Positions 26,107-34,788 of a stretch of 64,000 nucleotides of DNA are shown here, piece by piece. The first letter of the stretch is position 1, and each line of letters starts with the position of its first letter. Source of the stretch: Lentisphaerota bacterium (GTDB lineage Bacteria > Verrucomicrobiota > Lentisphaeria > Oligosphaerales > JABHEG01); contig JABHEG010000385.1 of NCBI GenBank assembly GCA_018676675.1, positions 24,956-88,955 on the forward strand. Reading direction: 5' to 3'. The notes under the pieces are model-generated. The model ran no database searches. It was not told the DNA's origin and was given only the letters and a program-made list of their open reading frames with translations. The position numbers and the translations under genes were made by a program.

Positions 26107-27330
26107 TCAGCCTTCGGAAGCGGGCTGGCCCGGAAGGTCTCGTTCCTCGACAGACGACATCGGGGCCACATAGCGCACGACGGCAGGAATGCCCAGTCTC
26201 GTCCGGAACTCCGAGCGAATCTGCTCACGAAGGTCCGCAAGCAGCCGCATTTGGTCACCGAAAAGACGTTGAGACATCTCGATGGAGATGGCCACTTCCT
26301 TGTCACTTATCTCTAAGCTGAAGGGCTGTCCCGCCGCTTCTGTCTTGTCGAGGACATCAGCAACCTGACCTTCGTAGAGCGGCATCTCGCGAACGCGCAA
26401 TTGACCATCGAGGCGATCGCCCGGCGTTACCATCGCCCCAGTCCGGCCGCACGAGCACTTCCCACGCTGTAGCGAACAGGCAACCTGAGTCCGGTAGCGA
26501 AGGAGTGGCATTGCTTCGCGAGATAGCGTTGTCACAACGAGCTCGCCCTCGTGGATCTCCACCAGGAACTGGTCCTCGTTCACGTGGAACCGTCCATGTT
26601 CGCACTCGACGCAGAATCCAGGATTGGTGATCTCAGGGATGCCGAAACAGCACTGAACACGGGCGAAAAGCCCGGTCTCAAGGTCTTCGCGCAGGCCGGC
26701 GGGAACAGGCCGAGTCAAGATCACTGAGCGCAAATGGAGAGACTGGGCGTCCGTTTTGGTTGCATGCAGCAAGTCCACCAACTCAGCCGCGTTAGTCGGC
26801 GTGGTGATCAGGACCGTCGTGCGATAGCTTCCCAGGACCTGGAGTTGGTACTCAATGTGAGAGGTATCCTCCGGGATAACTGATGCCTCGATCAGCTCTG
26901 CCCCGAGCATAAATCCAAGAGAGTGGGCAAGGAACCCATCCCCAAAACCGATCTGCAGGACGTCGTTGGAGGTCACCCCCGCCGCGACCAGTTGACGAGC
27001 CGTCAATCTCCCCCACTGGATCAGGTCATTGTTCGTATACCCGCAGACAAGCTGCTTGCCTCCGGGGCCGACGTTGGAGTGCAGACGGATCACCTCCCGA
27101 AGCGGAAGCGCGAACATGCCGTAGGGAAATGCGGACACGAGGTCGTCGGGCGTCGTGAACGGGAGGCGGCTCACATCAGACAGGGAGTCGATCTGCGTGT
27201 CGCCAACGATATCCGCATACCGGCGCACGTTCCGACGCAGCCGGGCCAGGAGCGCCTGCAACCGTTCCAGCTGAACCTGCTCGACGAGATCCGGCCGCAT
27301 TGTCTCATTCCTGCGGTCGAAGATGGTCAT
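26107..27330 (-). CDS. Phenylacetate--CoA ligase homologue with degenerate catalytic motifs
   Basis: A 407-residue protein with the PaaK fold: FTTPDDLVSAFPYGMFALP near the N-terminus, GYTNNDLIQWGRL, FGIPEITNPGFCVECEHG, and a Zn-site-like KCSCGRTG. Three motifs needed for adenylation are altered. The Ser/Thr-rich P-loop (normally SSGTTGKP) reads SNVGPGGKQ near residue 83, the ribose-binding Asp after RYRT is replaced (RYRTQVACS), and the C-terminal GKAxR lysine region is absent (the end reads SSVEERDLPGQPASEG). It may not form acyl-adenylates. Its ATG overlaps the livF stop, so it is the last gene of the liv operon. Confidence 0.8.
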   Translation of the reverse strand: MTIFDRRNETMRPDLVEQVQLERLQALLARLRRNVRRYADIVGDTQIDSLSDVSRLPFTTPDDLVSAFPYGMFALPLREVIRLHSNVGPGGKQLVCGYTNNDLIQWGRLTARQLVAAGVTSNDVLQIGFGDGFLAHSLGFMLGAELIEASVIPEDTSHIEYQLQVLGSYRTTVLITTPTNAAELVDLLHATKTDAQSLHLRSVILTRPVPAGLREDLETGLFARVQCCFGIPEITNPGFCVECEHGRFHVNEDQFLVEIHEGELVVTTLSREAMPLLRYRTQVACSLQRGKCSCGRTGAMVTPGDRLDGQLRVREMPLYEGQVADVLDKTEAAGQPFSLEISDKEVAISIEMSQRLFGDQMRLLADLREQIRSEFRTRLGIPAVVRYVAPMSSVEERDLPGQPASEG

Positions 27331-28043
27331 TCCCAGACCTCCTTGTATCCTTTCCCAAGGTACGCACGCTTGACCTCGGGATTTCTGGAAAGGTCCGCAC
27401 AGTCCCCTTCCAGCGTTATTTCACCAGTATCCAGTACATACCCGCGGTCAGCAATCCCAAGAGCCGCCACCGCATTCTGCTCGACCAGAAACACGGTAAC
27501 GCCCTGTTCACGCAGGCTCTCAACGATCTCGAACACAGCCTGCACGATCAGCGGAGCCAACCCCATGGAAGGCTCATCAAGCAACAGCAAGCGGGGTCGA
27601 GCGACGAGGGCCCGTGCGATCGCCAGCATCTGCTGTTCGCCTCCGGAGAGTGTTCCGGCCACCTGTCGCTCGCGGTCGCGCAGCCGGGGAAAGTGCTCGA
27701 GGACCTCCTCAATAGCTACCGCACGGTCAGGATTCCGATAGCCGCCGATCAGGAGATTGTCCCAGACCGTCATATCAGCAAAAATCTGTCGGCCTTCCGG
27801 GACGAGGACAACACCGTGAGAAATTCCTCGCCAGACAGGTGTGCCGGTGCTGTCTCGGCCATCGAGCGTGACACTTCCCTGCCAAGGAGGCAACAAGCCG
27901 ACAATGGCCTGCAACAAGGAGGTCTTTCCCGCTCCGTTCGCGCCGATGAGCGTCACGATTTCGCCCCGGGCGACATGGAGGCTGACACCCTTCACTACCT
28001 CCAATCCGCCATAACCGCAACGCAGATTCCTAATCCGTAACAC
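27327..28043 (-). CDS. livF: Branched-chain amino-acid ABC transporter ATPase LivF
   Basis: A 238-residue ABC ATPase. Walker A is IGANGAGKTSLL, the signature is GTLSGGEQQMLAIARAL, Walker B is LLLLDEPSMGL, and the H-loop position reads VEQN (Gln in place of the usual His), which is typical of LivF. The GTG at 28043 is chosen for the GGAGGAG 9 bases upstream. It overlaps livG by 14 bp and shares ATGA with the ligase homologue after it. It powers uptake together with LivG. Confidence 0.94.
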   Translation of the reverse strand: MLRIRNLRCGYGGLEVVKGVSLHVARGEIVTLIGANGAGKTSLLQAIVGLLPPWQGSVTLDGRDSTGTPVWRGISHGVVLVPEGRQIFADMTVWDNLLIGGYRNPDRAVAIEEVLEHFPRLRDRERQVAGTLSGGEQQMLAIARALVARPRLLLLDEPSMGLAPLIVQAVFEIVESLREQGVTVFLVEQNAVAALGIADRGYVLDTGEITLEGDCADLSRNPEVKRAYLGKGYKEVWE

Positions 28044-28806
28044 TGTCGAAATCTCCTCCCAGATAGATCGATATGACCTCCGGATCACTGCGGATCTCGG
28101 TAGGGGGACCTTCGGCGACAGGCTTCCCGAAGTTCAGGACAAAAATGCTGTCAGAGATGTCCATAACCAGAGACATGTCATGTTCGACAAGCAGAATGGC
28201 GATACCCCTGTCACGAATCTGGCAGATGATCTGTCCCAGATCGTCAGTCTCTTTGGTGTTCAGGCCGCTGGCCGGTTCGTCCAGCAGGAGGAGCTTAGCC
28301 TCGGTCGCCAGGGCTCGAGCCAGCTCAACCAGCCGCCGTTGTCCGAAGGGCAGTTCGGCCACCGGCCAATCCCGCCTGTCGGCCAGTCCTACCGCCGCGA
28401 GATACTCCAGCGACTTCTCCCGGGCCTGCCGTTCATCACGGCGATGGCGTGGGAGGCGCAACGCCGACGAGATGATTCCAGCCCGAGTGCGACAGTGGCA
28501 CCCCACCATCACGTTCTCAAGCACACTCATGTGAGCAAAAAGACTGAGATTCTGAAACGTTCGTGAAATACCTCGCTGCCCAATCTCATAGGGCTGCAGA
28601 CCGGTGATGGGGGATCCCTCAAGGAGGACGTCTCCCGTGTCGCTCCGGAGAATACCGGAAACCACGTTAAACAGAGTCGTCTTACCTGCTCCGTTTGGGC
28701 CGATGACGGCCTTTATCTGATCAGGAAACACCGAAAACGTCACGGAATCGAGAGCAACCAGGCCACCGAACGCGTGGCACACATTTTGGATATCGAGAAG
28801 GGCCAT
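28030..28806 (-). CDS. livG: Branched-chain amino-acid ABC transporter ATPase LivG
   Basis: A 258-residue ABC ATPase. Walker A is IGPNGAGKTTLFN, then GISRTFQNLSLF (Q-loop), the signature-equivalent AELPFGQRRLVELARAL, Walker B LLLLDEPASGLN and the H-loop LVEHDMSLVM. The ATG at 28806 has GGAG 6 bases upstream. The LivG-specific insert after the Q-loop is present. It pairs with LivF on the LivHM membrane core. Confidence 0.94.
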   Translation of the reverse strand: MALLDIQNVCHAFGGLVALDSVTFSVFPDQIKAVIGPNGAGKTTLFNVVSGILRSDTGDVLLEGSPITGLQPYEIGQRGISRTFQNLSLFAHMSVLENVMVGCHCRTRAGIISSALRLPRHRRDERQAREKSLEYLAAVGLADRRDWPVAELPFGQRRLVELARALATEAKLLLLDEPASGLNTKETDDLGQIICQIRDRGIAILLVEHDMSLVMDISDSIFVLNFGKPVAEGPPTEIRSDPEVISIYLGGDFDSVTD

Positions 28807-28834
28807 ACCAATCTCCGAAGCAGCCTCCATCACG

Positions 28835-29968
28835 CTACCCAAGGCGTCCAGGCAAATCACCGTCCCCGGGCCTTCCCGCAGCTGAATCACGAGGAGCACG
28901 ACGGCAAGCTGAACGTACCCGCGAGAGAAAATCTCCCAACGGCTTAAGGGGGCCTTGAGGGGCAAACGACATGATGAGAATCAAGATCCCCCCGAAAACA
29001 GCGTGGTCCATTGACCCGAAGCAACCACGCAGAGACAGGAACGTCAGGACAGAACCAACCATCAACACGCCCCAAACATTCGCCATACCGCCAGCCGCCA
29101 CAAGCGTAACGTAACGAACGGATTTCATCGCCCCCGCCTCAGAAGGGCCAATCCCTCCATTGTAATGAGTCAGGAAACTCCCGGCAACGCCAGCCATCCC
29201 CGCACTGAGCACAAACACCTTGAGTTTGTAGCCGGCCGTGTGAATCCCCATGGCATTGGCCGCAAGCTCACCATCATGGATGGAGCGCAAAGCCCGACCG
29301 GTCCGCGACCGGACAACATTGACGATGAAACTCAGGACGAAAACCACCAGCCCCCACGCCACATAGTAGTTCTTCACTCGATGTGCTGACTTCCCGCAGA
29401 TCACCACACCTGGCAGGATGTGCCAGCCAGGCACCGACGAAATCCCGTCAGCACTGCCCGTCCACTCTGTCCCCAGGAGGAGTCGGTACACGATCAACCC
29501 GAACCCCAGAGTGGCCATCGCCAAGTAGTGGCCACGCAGGCGCAGGGCGGGATACCCAACGACCACTGCAATGGCCAGAGTCAACAGCAATGCTGCAATG
29601 AAGGCGGCCCACGGTGTGAATGCGACAAAATCCCTCCCGTAGAGATCGGTTTGGGCCACAAGAATGCCGACCTTCAGCAGACCTCGCCCCAAGCCTGTGG
29701 CGGCCAGGTTGATCGCGCCACTGGAGAAATCCAACGTCGTGAGTACCGCTGTGGTGTAGCCTCCGAGGGCAAAGAACGCCCCGTGCCCCAACGAGAGCTG
29801 TCCTGCATACCCCATGACCAGGCAGAGACCACACACAACGATCGTGTAGTACGCAGACATGATCAGCTGGGTCAGATAGTACTCCCGTCCCGACAGGGTA
29901 GCGGTCACCTGGACGGCAATGATCGCCCCGACAAGTGCGACGATGGGAATGATCGGGTGCCGCTGCAT
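28835..29968 (-). CDS. livM: Branched-chain amino-acid ABC transporter permease LivM
   Basis: A 377-residue multispanning inner-membrane permease. Family sequences include LCLVMGYAGQLSLGHGAFFALGGYTTA near residue 48, LRLRGHYLAMATLGFG, and GRALRSIHDGELAANAMGI (the EAA-like loop that contacts the ATPase). Its ATG directly follows the livH stop, with GGGAG inside the end of livH, so translation is probably coupled. The last 30 or so residues are a Pro/Arg/Gly-rich tail not typical of the family. Confidence 0.93.
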   Translation of the reverse strand: MQRHPIIPIVALVGAIIAVQVTATLSGREYYLTQLIMSAYYTIVVCGLCLVMGYAGQLSLGHGAFFALGGYTTAVLTTLDFSSGAINLAATGLGRGLLKVGILVAQTDLYGRDFVAFTPWAAFIAALLLTLAIAVVVGYPALRLRGHYLAMATLGFGLIVYRLLLGTEWTGSADGISSVPGWHILPGVVICGKSAHRVKNYYVAWGLVVFVLSFIVNVVRSRTGRALRSIHDGELAANAMGIHTAGYKLKVFVLSAGMAGVAGSFLTHYNGGIGPSEAGAMKSVRYVTLVAAGGMANVWGVLMVGSVLTFLSLRGCFGSMDHAVFGGILILIMSFAPQGPLKPLGDFLSRVRSACRRAPRDSAAGRPGDGDLPGRLG

Positions 29969-30856
29969 TCAGAACTCCCGGGATGAGGTGCCGACTTCCG
30001 TGCCTCCGAACAGGCCCTGGGGCCGAACAAAAAGCACCAGGAGCAGGATCGCGAAGGCGATCGCGTCTTTGTAGGCTGCCGGAACGTAGTGAACGCTGCA
30101 CGACTCAGCGATGCCGACCGCCAAGCCCCCTGCCACAGCCGCCATGTGGTTCCCCAACCCGCCGAGAATGGCGGCTGAGAACCCCTTGATGGCCAGTGAG
30201 GTGCCCATGTCGTAGGACGTCATCGAGATAGGCGACACGACGCACCCGGCAAGCGCGCCCAGACCCGCGCTCAAGACAAATGCCAACGTGCGCATGTTTG
30301 TGGCGTTTATCCCGGCGAGCGTTGAGGCCGTGCTGTTCGAGGCGCAAGCTCTCATCGCCTTCCCGACGATGCTGTAGCGCAGGAAACAGTGCAACGCGAT
30401 CACAACAACGCCAACGGTCACAAGCACCCAGAACACCTGCGGCGAAATCGCCGCGCCAAGCACTTTGACAGAAGAGCAAGCATCCCCGGTGAAGTAAGGG
30501 AGCGCCCTGACCTTCTCATCCCAGATGTGCAGAGCCGCCTCCCGAATGACAATCGACAGGCCGATCGTGATAATGATCATCTGCAGGATAGAGGGCTTGC
30601 GGAGACGACGGAAAAAGAAAACATCGAGGGCACCGCCAACCAAACCGACGACCACAACCGCCCCGGCAATCGCGAGAGGCAACGGCAGGAAGGCCGACAG
30701 GGTAACGGCGGTCATTCCTCCAAGCATGAAGAATTCGCCCTGAGCGAAATTGATGATTCCCGTCGTGCTGTAGACAATATTGAAGCCGATGGCAACAATG
30801 GCGTAAATGCTGCCGGCCGTGATCCCGGAGAAAATGTACTGCAGCGCTTGCGACAC
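29969..30856 (-). CDS. livH: Branched-chain amino-acid ABC transporter permease LivH
   Basis: A 295-residue multispanning permease. FSGITAGSIYAIVAIGFNIVYSTTGIINFAQGEFFMLGG at the start is diagnostic, with GKAMRACASNSTASTLAGI as the ATPase-contacting loop. The GTG at 30856 gives the usual family length; the frame continues upstream with non-homologous sequence. It is the first gene after the substrate-binding protein, across a 251-bp gap with two hairpins. Confidence 0.92.
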   Translation of the reverse strand: MSQALQYIFSGITAGSIYAIVAIGFNIVYSTTGIINFAQGEFFMLGGMTAVTLSAFLPLPLAIAGAVVVVGLVGGALDVFFFRRLRKPSILQMIIITIGLSIVIREAALHIWDEKVRALPYFTGDACSSVKVLGAAISPQVFWVLVTVGVVVIALHCFLRYSIVGKAMRACASNSTASTLAGINATNMRTLAFVLSAGLGALAGCVVSPISMTSYDMGTSLAIKGFSAAILGGLGNHMAAVAGGLAVGIAESCSVHYVPAAYKDAIAFAILLLVLFVRPQGLFGGTEVGTSSREF

Positions 30857-30920
30857 GAGCCCAACCTGTTCCTGCCTACGATCCGTCCCTGAGAAAGGTC
30901 TTGCCACCTGCATGTAACAA

Positions 30921-30960
30921 GCCCCTTGCAGAGCGTCGACAACGCCCAACTGCAAGGGGC
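30921..30960. promoter_or_regulatory. Inverted repeat in the livK-livH gap
   Basis: GCCCCTTGCA (30921-30930) and TGCAAGGGGC (30951-30960) form a perfect 10-bp stem with a 20-base loop, about 65 bp before livH. On the minus strand no T-tract follows, so it is not a standard terminator. It may be an mRNA processing or attenuating hairpin. Confidence 0.45.
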
Positions 30961-31052
30961 AAAAAACGCCAACGGCGCCGACTCTACGCCGACGCCTTCA
31001 ACCCTCTCTCCTCCGAGTCACTCATGAATCAGAGAGTCCTCGCTGGAGGACA

Positions 31053-31080
31053 AGGGCTCCGGGAGCCCCAAATGGAGCTC
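31053..31080. promoter_or_regulatory. Hairpin just after livK
   Basis: CCGGGAGC and GCTCCCGG form an 8-bp stem with a 10-base loop at about 31053-31080, about 28 bp past the livK stop. T-rich sequence precedes rather than follows it on the minus strand. A stable hairpin here would protect the 3' end of the binding-protein mRNA and lower downstream expression, as in other binding-protein operons. Confidence 0.45.
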
Positions 31081-31107
31081 CCGGAAAAAGTCCGGCAAAA
31101 GCCTCAC

Positions 31108-32337
31108 TCACTTCTTCAAAGGGACGAACTTGCCGTCTTTGACCGTGAGCATCTCAAATGCGTTAAGGTCGAGACCGTTGTGGTCTTCCGCCGAGAAATT
31201 GAAAACGCCACCTGTACCAACGAAGCCACCCATGCTCTCGATGGCATCCCGCACCTTCTCAGTGTCAGCAGCACCAGCCGCCTCGATGGCCTTCACCACG
31301 ATCTGGAGAGCATCGTAAGCATGGCCGCCGAACGTGCTGACGACTTCGCCAGCATACTTGGTCTCGTAGTCCTTCTTGTACTTCGCCAGAACGGCCTTCT
31401 GAACGTGTCCCTCGGACAGCTCATCAACAATGAGTAGACGCCCCGCAGGGAACAGAATCCCGTTGGCAGCAGCACCGGCGGCCTCGACGTACTTGATGTT
31501 ACCAAAGCCATGGCTCTGGTAGAGAGGAACGTCAAGCCCGATCTGCTTCATGTTCTTGGCCACGATGGACTGAGCCGGAACAATCGACCAGTTCACCAGG
31601 GCTTGGACCTTCTGGCCCTTGATCTTGTTCAGGATATCGGTCAGGTCTGTCGCCTTCTTGTCGTAGACTTCACTGATGACGACCTCAATCTTCGGATCAC
31701 TTGCGGCGGCGACCTCCAGCTGTTTCTTTCCAGCCTTGCCGAATCCGGTGTTGCCGCTCAGCACACCAATCTTGGTGATTCCCTTGGCCTTCATGGTGTT
31801 GTAGATCCACGTGATCGCCTGGCTATCCTTCTGGGGAGTCTTGAACACATACTTGGCGACCGGGTTGACGATGACCTCAGCAGCCGCGCAAGACACAAGG
31901 ACCATCTTGTTCTCTTCACAGATCGGCTTGATCTGCATGGTCTCGCCGCTGGTTGACGGCCCCAAAATGGCGAGCACTTTGTCTTCCTCAATGAGCTGTT
32001 TGCAGAACGAAACTGCCTTTTCGGGGCTCGCGCCACTGTCCTTGATCAACAGTTCAATCTTGCGCCCAAGCACGCCCCCTTTGGCGTTGATCTCTTCAGC
32101 AACCATCTCCATCGTCTTGGCCTCTGGGGCACCCAGGAAGGACGCCGGCCCTGTCACGGCCAGAATAGCACCAATCTTGATCGGCTCACCTGACGGTGCG
32201 GCCTTCGGTTCGGAGCCCGCCGGAGCAACTTTCTCCGGTGTCCCTGCTTTGGCAGCCGGGGCAGTCTCCTTCTTGCAGGACACACCCATAGCCAGAATAC
32301 AGACGCCCAAAAGACCAGCCAGTAGATTCTTCATCAT
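31108..32337 (-). CDS. livK: Branched-chain amino-acid ABC transporter substrate-binding lipoprotein
   Basis: A 409-residue type I periplasmic-binding protein. The signal peptide MMKNLLAGLLGVCILAMG is followed by VSC, a likely but atypical lipobox, and then an Ala/Pro/Lys linker to about residue 50. The binding fold begins IKIGAILAVTGPASFLG and continues with GPSTSGETMQIKPICEEN and KIGVLSGNTGFGKAGK. GGGAG lies 3 and 6 bases before the two adjacent ATGs. It captures a branched-chain amino acid or related ligand for LivHMGF; homologues also bind aromatic acids, which would suit the PaaK-like gene in the operon. Confidence 0.93.
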   Translation of the reverse strand: MMKNLLAGLLGVCILAMGVSCKKETAPAAKAGTPEKVAPAGSEPKAAPSGEPIKIGAILAVTGPASFLGAPEAKTMEMVAEEINAKGGVLGRKIELLIKDSGASPEKAVSFCKQLIEEDKVLAILGPSTSGETMQIKPICEENKMVLVSCAAAEVIVNPVAKYVFKTPQKDSQAITWIYNTMKAKGITKIGVLSGNTGFGKAGKKQLEVAAASDPKIEVVISEVYDKKATDLTDILNKIKGQKVQALVNWSIVPAQSIVAKNMKQIGLDVPLYQSHGFGNIKYVEAAGAAANGILFPAGRLLIVDELSEGHVQKAVLAKYKKDYETKYAGEVVSTFGGHAYDALQIVVKAIEAAGAADTEKVRDAIESMGGFVGTGGVFNFSAEDHNGLDLNAFEMLTVKDGKFVPLKK

Positions 32338-32427
32338 CAACTCCCAAGTTTGCGTTGCCCGCTTCGTCTCCGATTCCGTCTCCCGAAACTGGCCAAGCCA
32401 CCCATCGCTCAGCCACAAAGAAACGCT

Positions 32428-32455
32428 ATTCTACTCTGTTACAGAGCGTTGTCAA
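32428..32455 (-). promoter_or_regulatory. livK promoter with palindromic operator filling the spacer
   Basis: A consensus -35 (TTGACA, 32450-32455) and a near-consensus -10 (TAGAAT, 32428-32433) are 16 bp apart on the minus strand. The spacer contains the perfect palindrome CTCTGTTACAGAG (32434-32446), which begins right at the -10. A protein bound there would block RNA polymerase, so the site looks like an operator for a dimeric repressor. The leader to livK is about 85 bases. Confidence 0.65.
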
Positions 32456-32522
32456 GTTCGGTCTAGCCATGGGACAGCAAGCCATTAGCAGATGAACAAG
32501 AGGGGAAAAACAGGACGCAAGG

Positions 32523-32891
32523 TCACTCGGAATAGATGACACCGGCGTTGGGTGTCTCCGACACACGCACGCGACTCACGCGAACCCGGCCGTCATTGAC
32601 CAATCTGGTCAGCTCACGGAAGAGGAAACGCGCGATCACTTCGCAGGTAGGATTGCTCCCCTCCAGTTCCGCCACCTCGTTGAGGTCACGATGGTCGAAG
32701 CGATCCAGCGTATCCGCCAATGACCGCTTGAGGGTCCGGAAATCAACCGCCATCCCCAGATCATTGAGTTCCTGAGTCTCCGCGTAAACGGTGACCTGCC
32801 AGTTGTGCCCATGCCAGCGGGCACAATTGCCGGGATACCGATCAAGTCGGTGAGCAGCGGAGAAATGGCCTTCGACGAAAAGCTCGAACAT
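32523..32891 (-). CDS. queD: 6-carboxytetrahydropterin synthase QueD
   Basis: A 122-residue protein of the QueD/PTPS family, which makes 6-carboxy-5,6,7,8-tetrahydropterin for queuosine or other deazapurines. Zn ligands are the His in HFSAAHRL and the HGH of CARWHGHNW, with the nearby Cys as catalytic residue. A conserved NPTCEVIARFL and the C-terminal Glu motif SETPNAGVIY are present. The ATG at 32891 begins the fold directly (MFELFVEGHFSAAH). No queC, queE or queF is in the window. Confidence 0.92.
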   Translation of the reverse strand: MFELFVEGHFSAAHRLDRYPGNCARWHGHNWQVTVYAETQELNDLGMAVDFRTLKRSLADTLDRFDHRDLNEVAELEGSNPTCEVIARFLFRELTRLVNDGRVRVSRVRVSETPNAGVIYSE

Positions 32892-33030
32892 CAGTCCATC
32901 TTCCAGAGAGGGAGCGTTCAGCGGAGAGGGACCGCTCACCGGCACCAACACGCCGCGGGAGGCGACGAGGTGAATGGCCTCCTGACGAGGGCCTGGACCG
33001 CATGGCCAGCCTACGGGTCAACGCCCCTGG

Positions 33031-33258
33031 CTACGCTTTCGCGATCTTGTTGGCACGGATGCAGGCAGTGCAGACGCGTTTACGGGCAGCTCCCCCGGAA
33101 ACACGAATGCGGATGCGCTGGATATTGGGGCTGAAAGTGCGCTTCGTGTTCTTGACCACGTGCATGCCAATTCCGCCCTTCTTCTTGGCCAAACCACGAC
33201 GCGTGATCGAACCACCGACATGCTTCCCCTTGCCGCAAATATCACAGACCTTGCTCAT
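33031..33258 (-). CDS. rpmB: 50S ribosomal protein L28
   Basis: A 75-residue bL28. The N-terminus MSKVCDICGKGKHVGG supplies one C-x2-C pair and VCTACIRANKIAKA near the end supplies the second, so this is the zinc-binding form. The core ITRRGLAKKKGGIG and KRTFSPNIQRIRI fits the family. It is a single gene with tRNA-Lys just upstream on the same strand. Confidence 0.95.
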   Translation of the reverse strand: MSKVCDICGKGKHVGGSITRRGLAKKKGGIGMHVVKNTKRTFSPNIQRIRIRVSGGAARKRVCTACIRANKIAKA

Positions 33259-33354
33259 GATGCACTCACCTTCGTATGCCGCCGCTATCGCCCTGGCATG
33301 AGTAACGGCCGTTGTCCTCGATCACTCCATGATCACACACGCCCAGAAAGCAAC

Positions 33355-33430
33355 TGGTGGGATGGCCGGGACTCGAACCCGGGACCCACGGCTTAAAAGG
33401 CCGTTGCTCTACCGACTGAGCTACCATCCC
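33355..33430 (-). tRNA. tRNA-Lys(TTT)
   Basis: A 76-nt tRNA with encoded CCA. The acceptor GGGATGG/CCATCCC is fully paired, the D arm is GCTC/GAGC, the anticodon stem ACGGC/GCCGT holds loop CTTTTAA (anticodon TTT) and the T arm is CCGGG-TTCGAGT-CCCGG. Confidence 0.97.
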
Positions 33431-33816
33431 TTCCGCATGGACGCGGAAAAGACGATAAATCTACCATTCAGACGCTCCAGTTCAACCTGCAGCACGTGAA
33501 AACGCAGTCACTTCCGCTCCTTTGGCAGCCCGACGCCCCCCTGTGACCGATGCCCGTTCCCTGCCTCAAACAAGGCCAAGCCGGGCACTCCCGTCACCCG
33601 CGTTCGGGTTTGGAAACTCCTGTTTTCATGCTACACTCAAACCAGCCTTTGGGTTACTCGGATTACCTCCACTGGAAACACGCTCCGGTGGCCCGGAAGA
33701 CAGCAGACCCGCTCTGGGCGCCCGCCTACCACGGTCCCGGCCAAAAACTCGATTCGGCATCGACGAGATACAACCAACCAGAAGCCGCTAACGGCAGACA
33801 GAAGGAAAACGGTAAC

Positions 33817-34788
33817 ATGAACTGCCTGGTAACAGGAGGCGCAGGATTCATCGGCAGCCATCTCTCAGAGTCTCTTCTGGCAGCTGGCCACGACGTTACC
33901 GTTATCGACGACCTCTCGACAGGTTCGGCGAACAACTTCCAGGCATTCGTATCACACCCACGGTTCCGATTTGTCCTTGGGGCCGTTGAGTCAAGCCACG
34001 AGATGGGGACACTCATGGCATGGGCCGACACCGTATTCCACCTTGCAGCAGCAGTGGGGGTAGACTTGGTTGTCAACAACCCGGTGAAGACGATCGAGAC
34101 GAATGTCCATGGAACGGAAAACGTCCTCAAGTACGCCGCCCTGACCAACACAAAGGTCCTGGTGACATCGACCAGCGAAGTCTACGGCAAGGCTACTTCA
34201 CCGGTTTTCACCGAGACCGATGACCTGCTCATCGGCCCGCCAACGCACTACCGGTGGTCCTATGCCGCCAGCAAAGCCCTCGATGAACACCTGGCTCTTG
34301 CGTACCATAAAGAGAAGAAACTTCGGACTCTCATCGTCCGGCTATTCAACACAGTGGGCCCTCGGCAGACGGGCCAGTACGGCATGGTGCTGCCGCGCTT
34401 CGTGCAACAGGCCCTTGACGGAAGACCTCTCAGGGTCTTTGGCGACGGGCAGCAGACAAGATGCTTCTGCCATGTCCACGATACCGTGCGGGCTCTGCTC
34501 ACGCTTGAAGCAGATGACCGGGCGGAAGGCGGGATCTACAACATCGGGACAACCACGCCAATCTCCGTGCTTGAGCTCGCAACTCGCGTCATTGAGCTGA
34601 CGGCAAGTTCGTCGGAAGTGGTCCTCGTGCCCTATGCAGAGGCCTACGGTCCGGGGTTCGAAGACATGCAGAAACGCGTCCCGAACACAGCCAAGATCAA
34701 CGCTCTGACGGGCTGGCAGCCAGAGAAATCCCTTGACCATATAATAGTGGAAGTGGCCGACCACCTTGAGAACCAGCGCCCTTCTTAA
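33817..34788 (+). CDS. NAD-dependent sugar-nucleotide epimerase/dehydratase (extended SDR)
   Basis: A 323-residue extended short-chain dehydrogenase acting on a nucleotide sugar. The NAD-binding motif TGGAGFIGSHL is at residue 6 and the FHLAAAVGVD segment follows. The catalytic Ser/Thr lies in TSTSEVYG and the Tyr-x3-Lys in YAASKALDE. VRLFNTVGPRQTGQYGMVLP and RVFGDGQQTRCFCHVHD are typical of UDP-glucuronate decarboxylase or UDP-glucose 4-epimerase relatives. The ATG at 33817 has AAGGA upstream. Its end overlaps the helicase gene by 23 bp. Confidence 0.87.
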   Translation: MNCLVTGGAGFIGSHLSESLLAAGHDVTVIDDLSTGSANNFQAFVSHPRFRFVLGAVESSHEMGTLMAWADTVFHLAAAVGVDLVVNNPVKTIETNVHGTENVLKYAALTNTKVLVTSTSEVYGKATSPVFTETDDLLIGPPTHYRWSYAASKALDEHLALAYHKEKKLRTLIVRLFNTVGPRQTGQYGMVLPRFVQQALDGRPLRVFGDGQQTRCFCHVHDTVRALLTLEADDRAEGGIYNIGTTTPISVLELATRVIELTASSSEVVLVPYAEAYGPGFEDMQKRVPNTAKINALTGWQPEKSLDHIIVEVADHLENQRPS

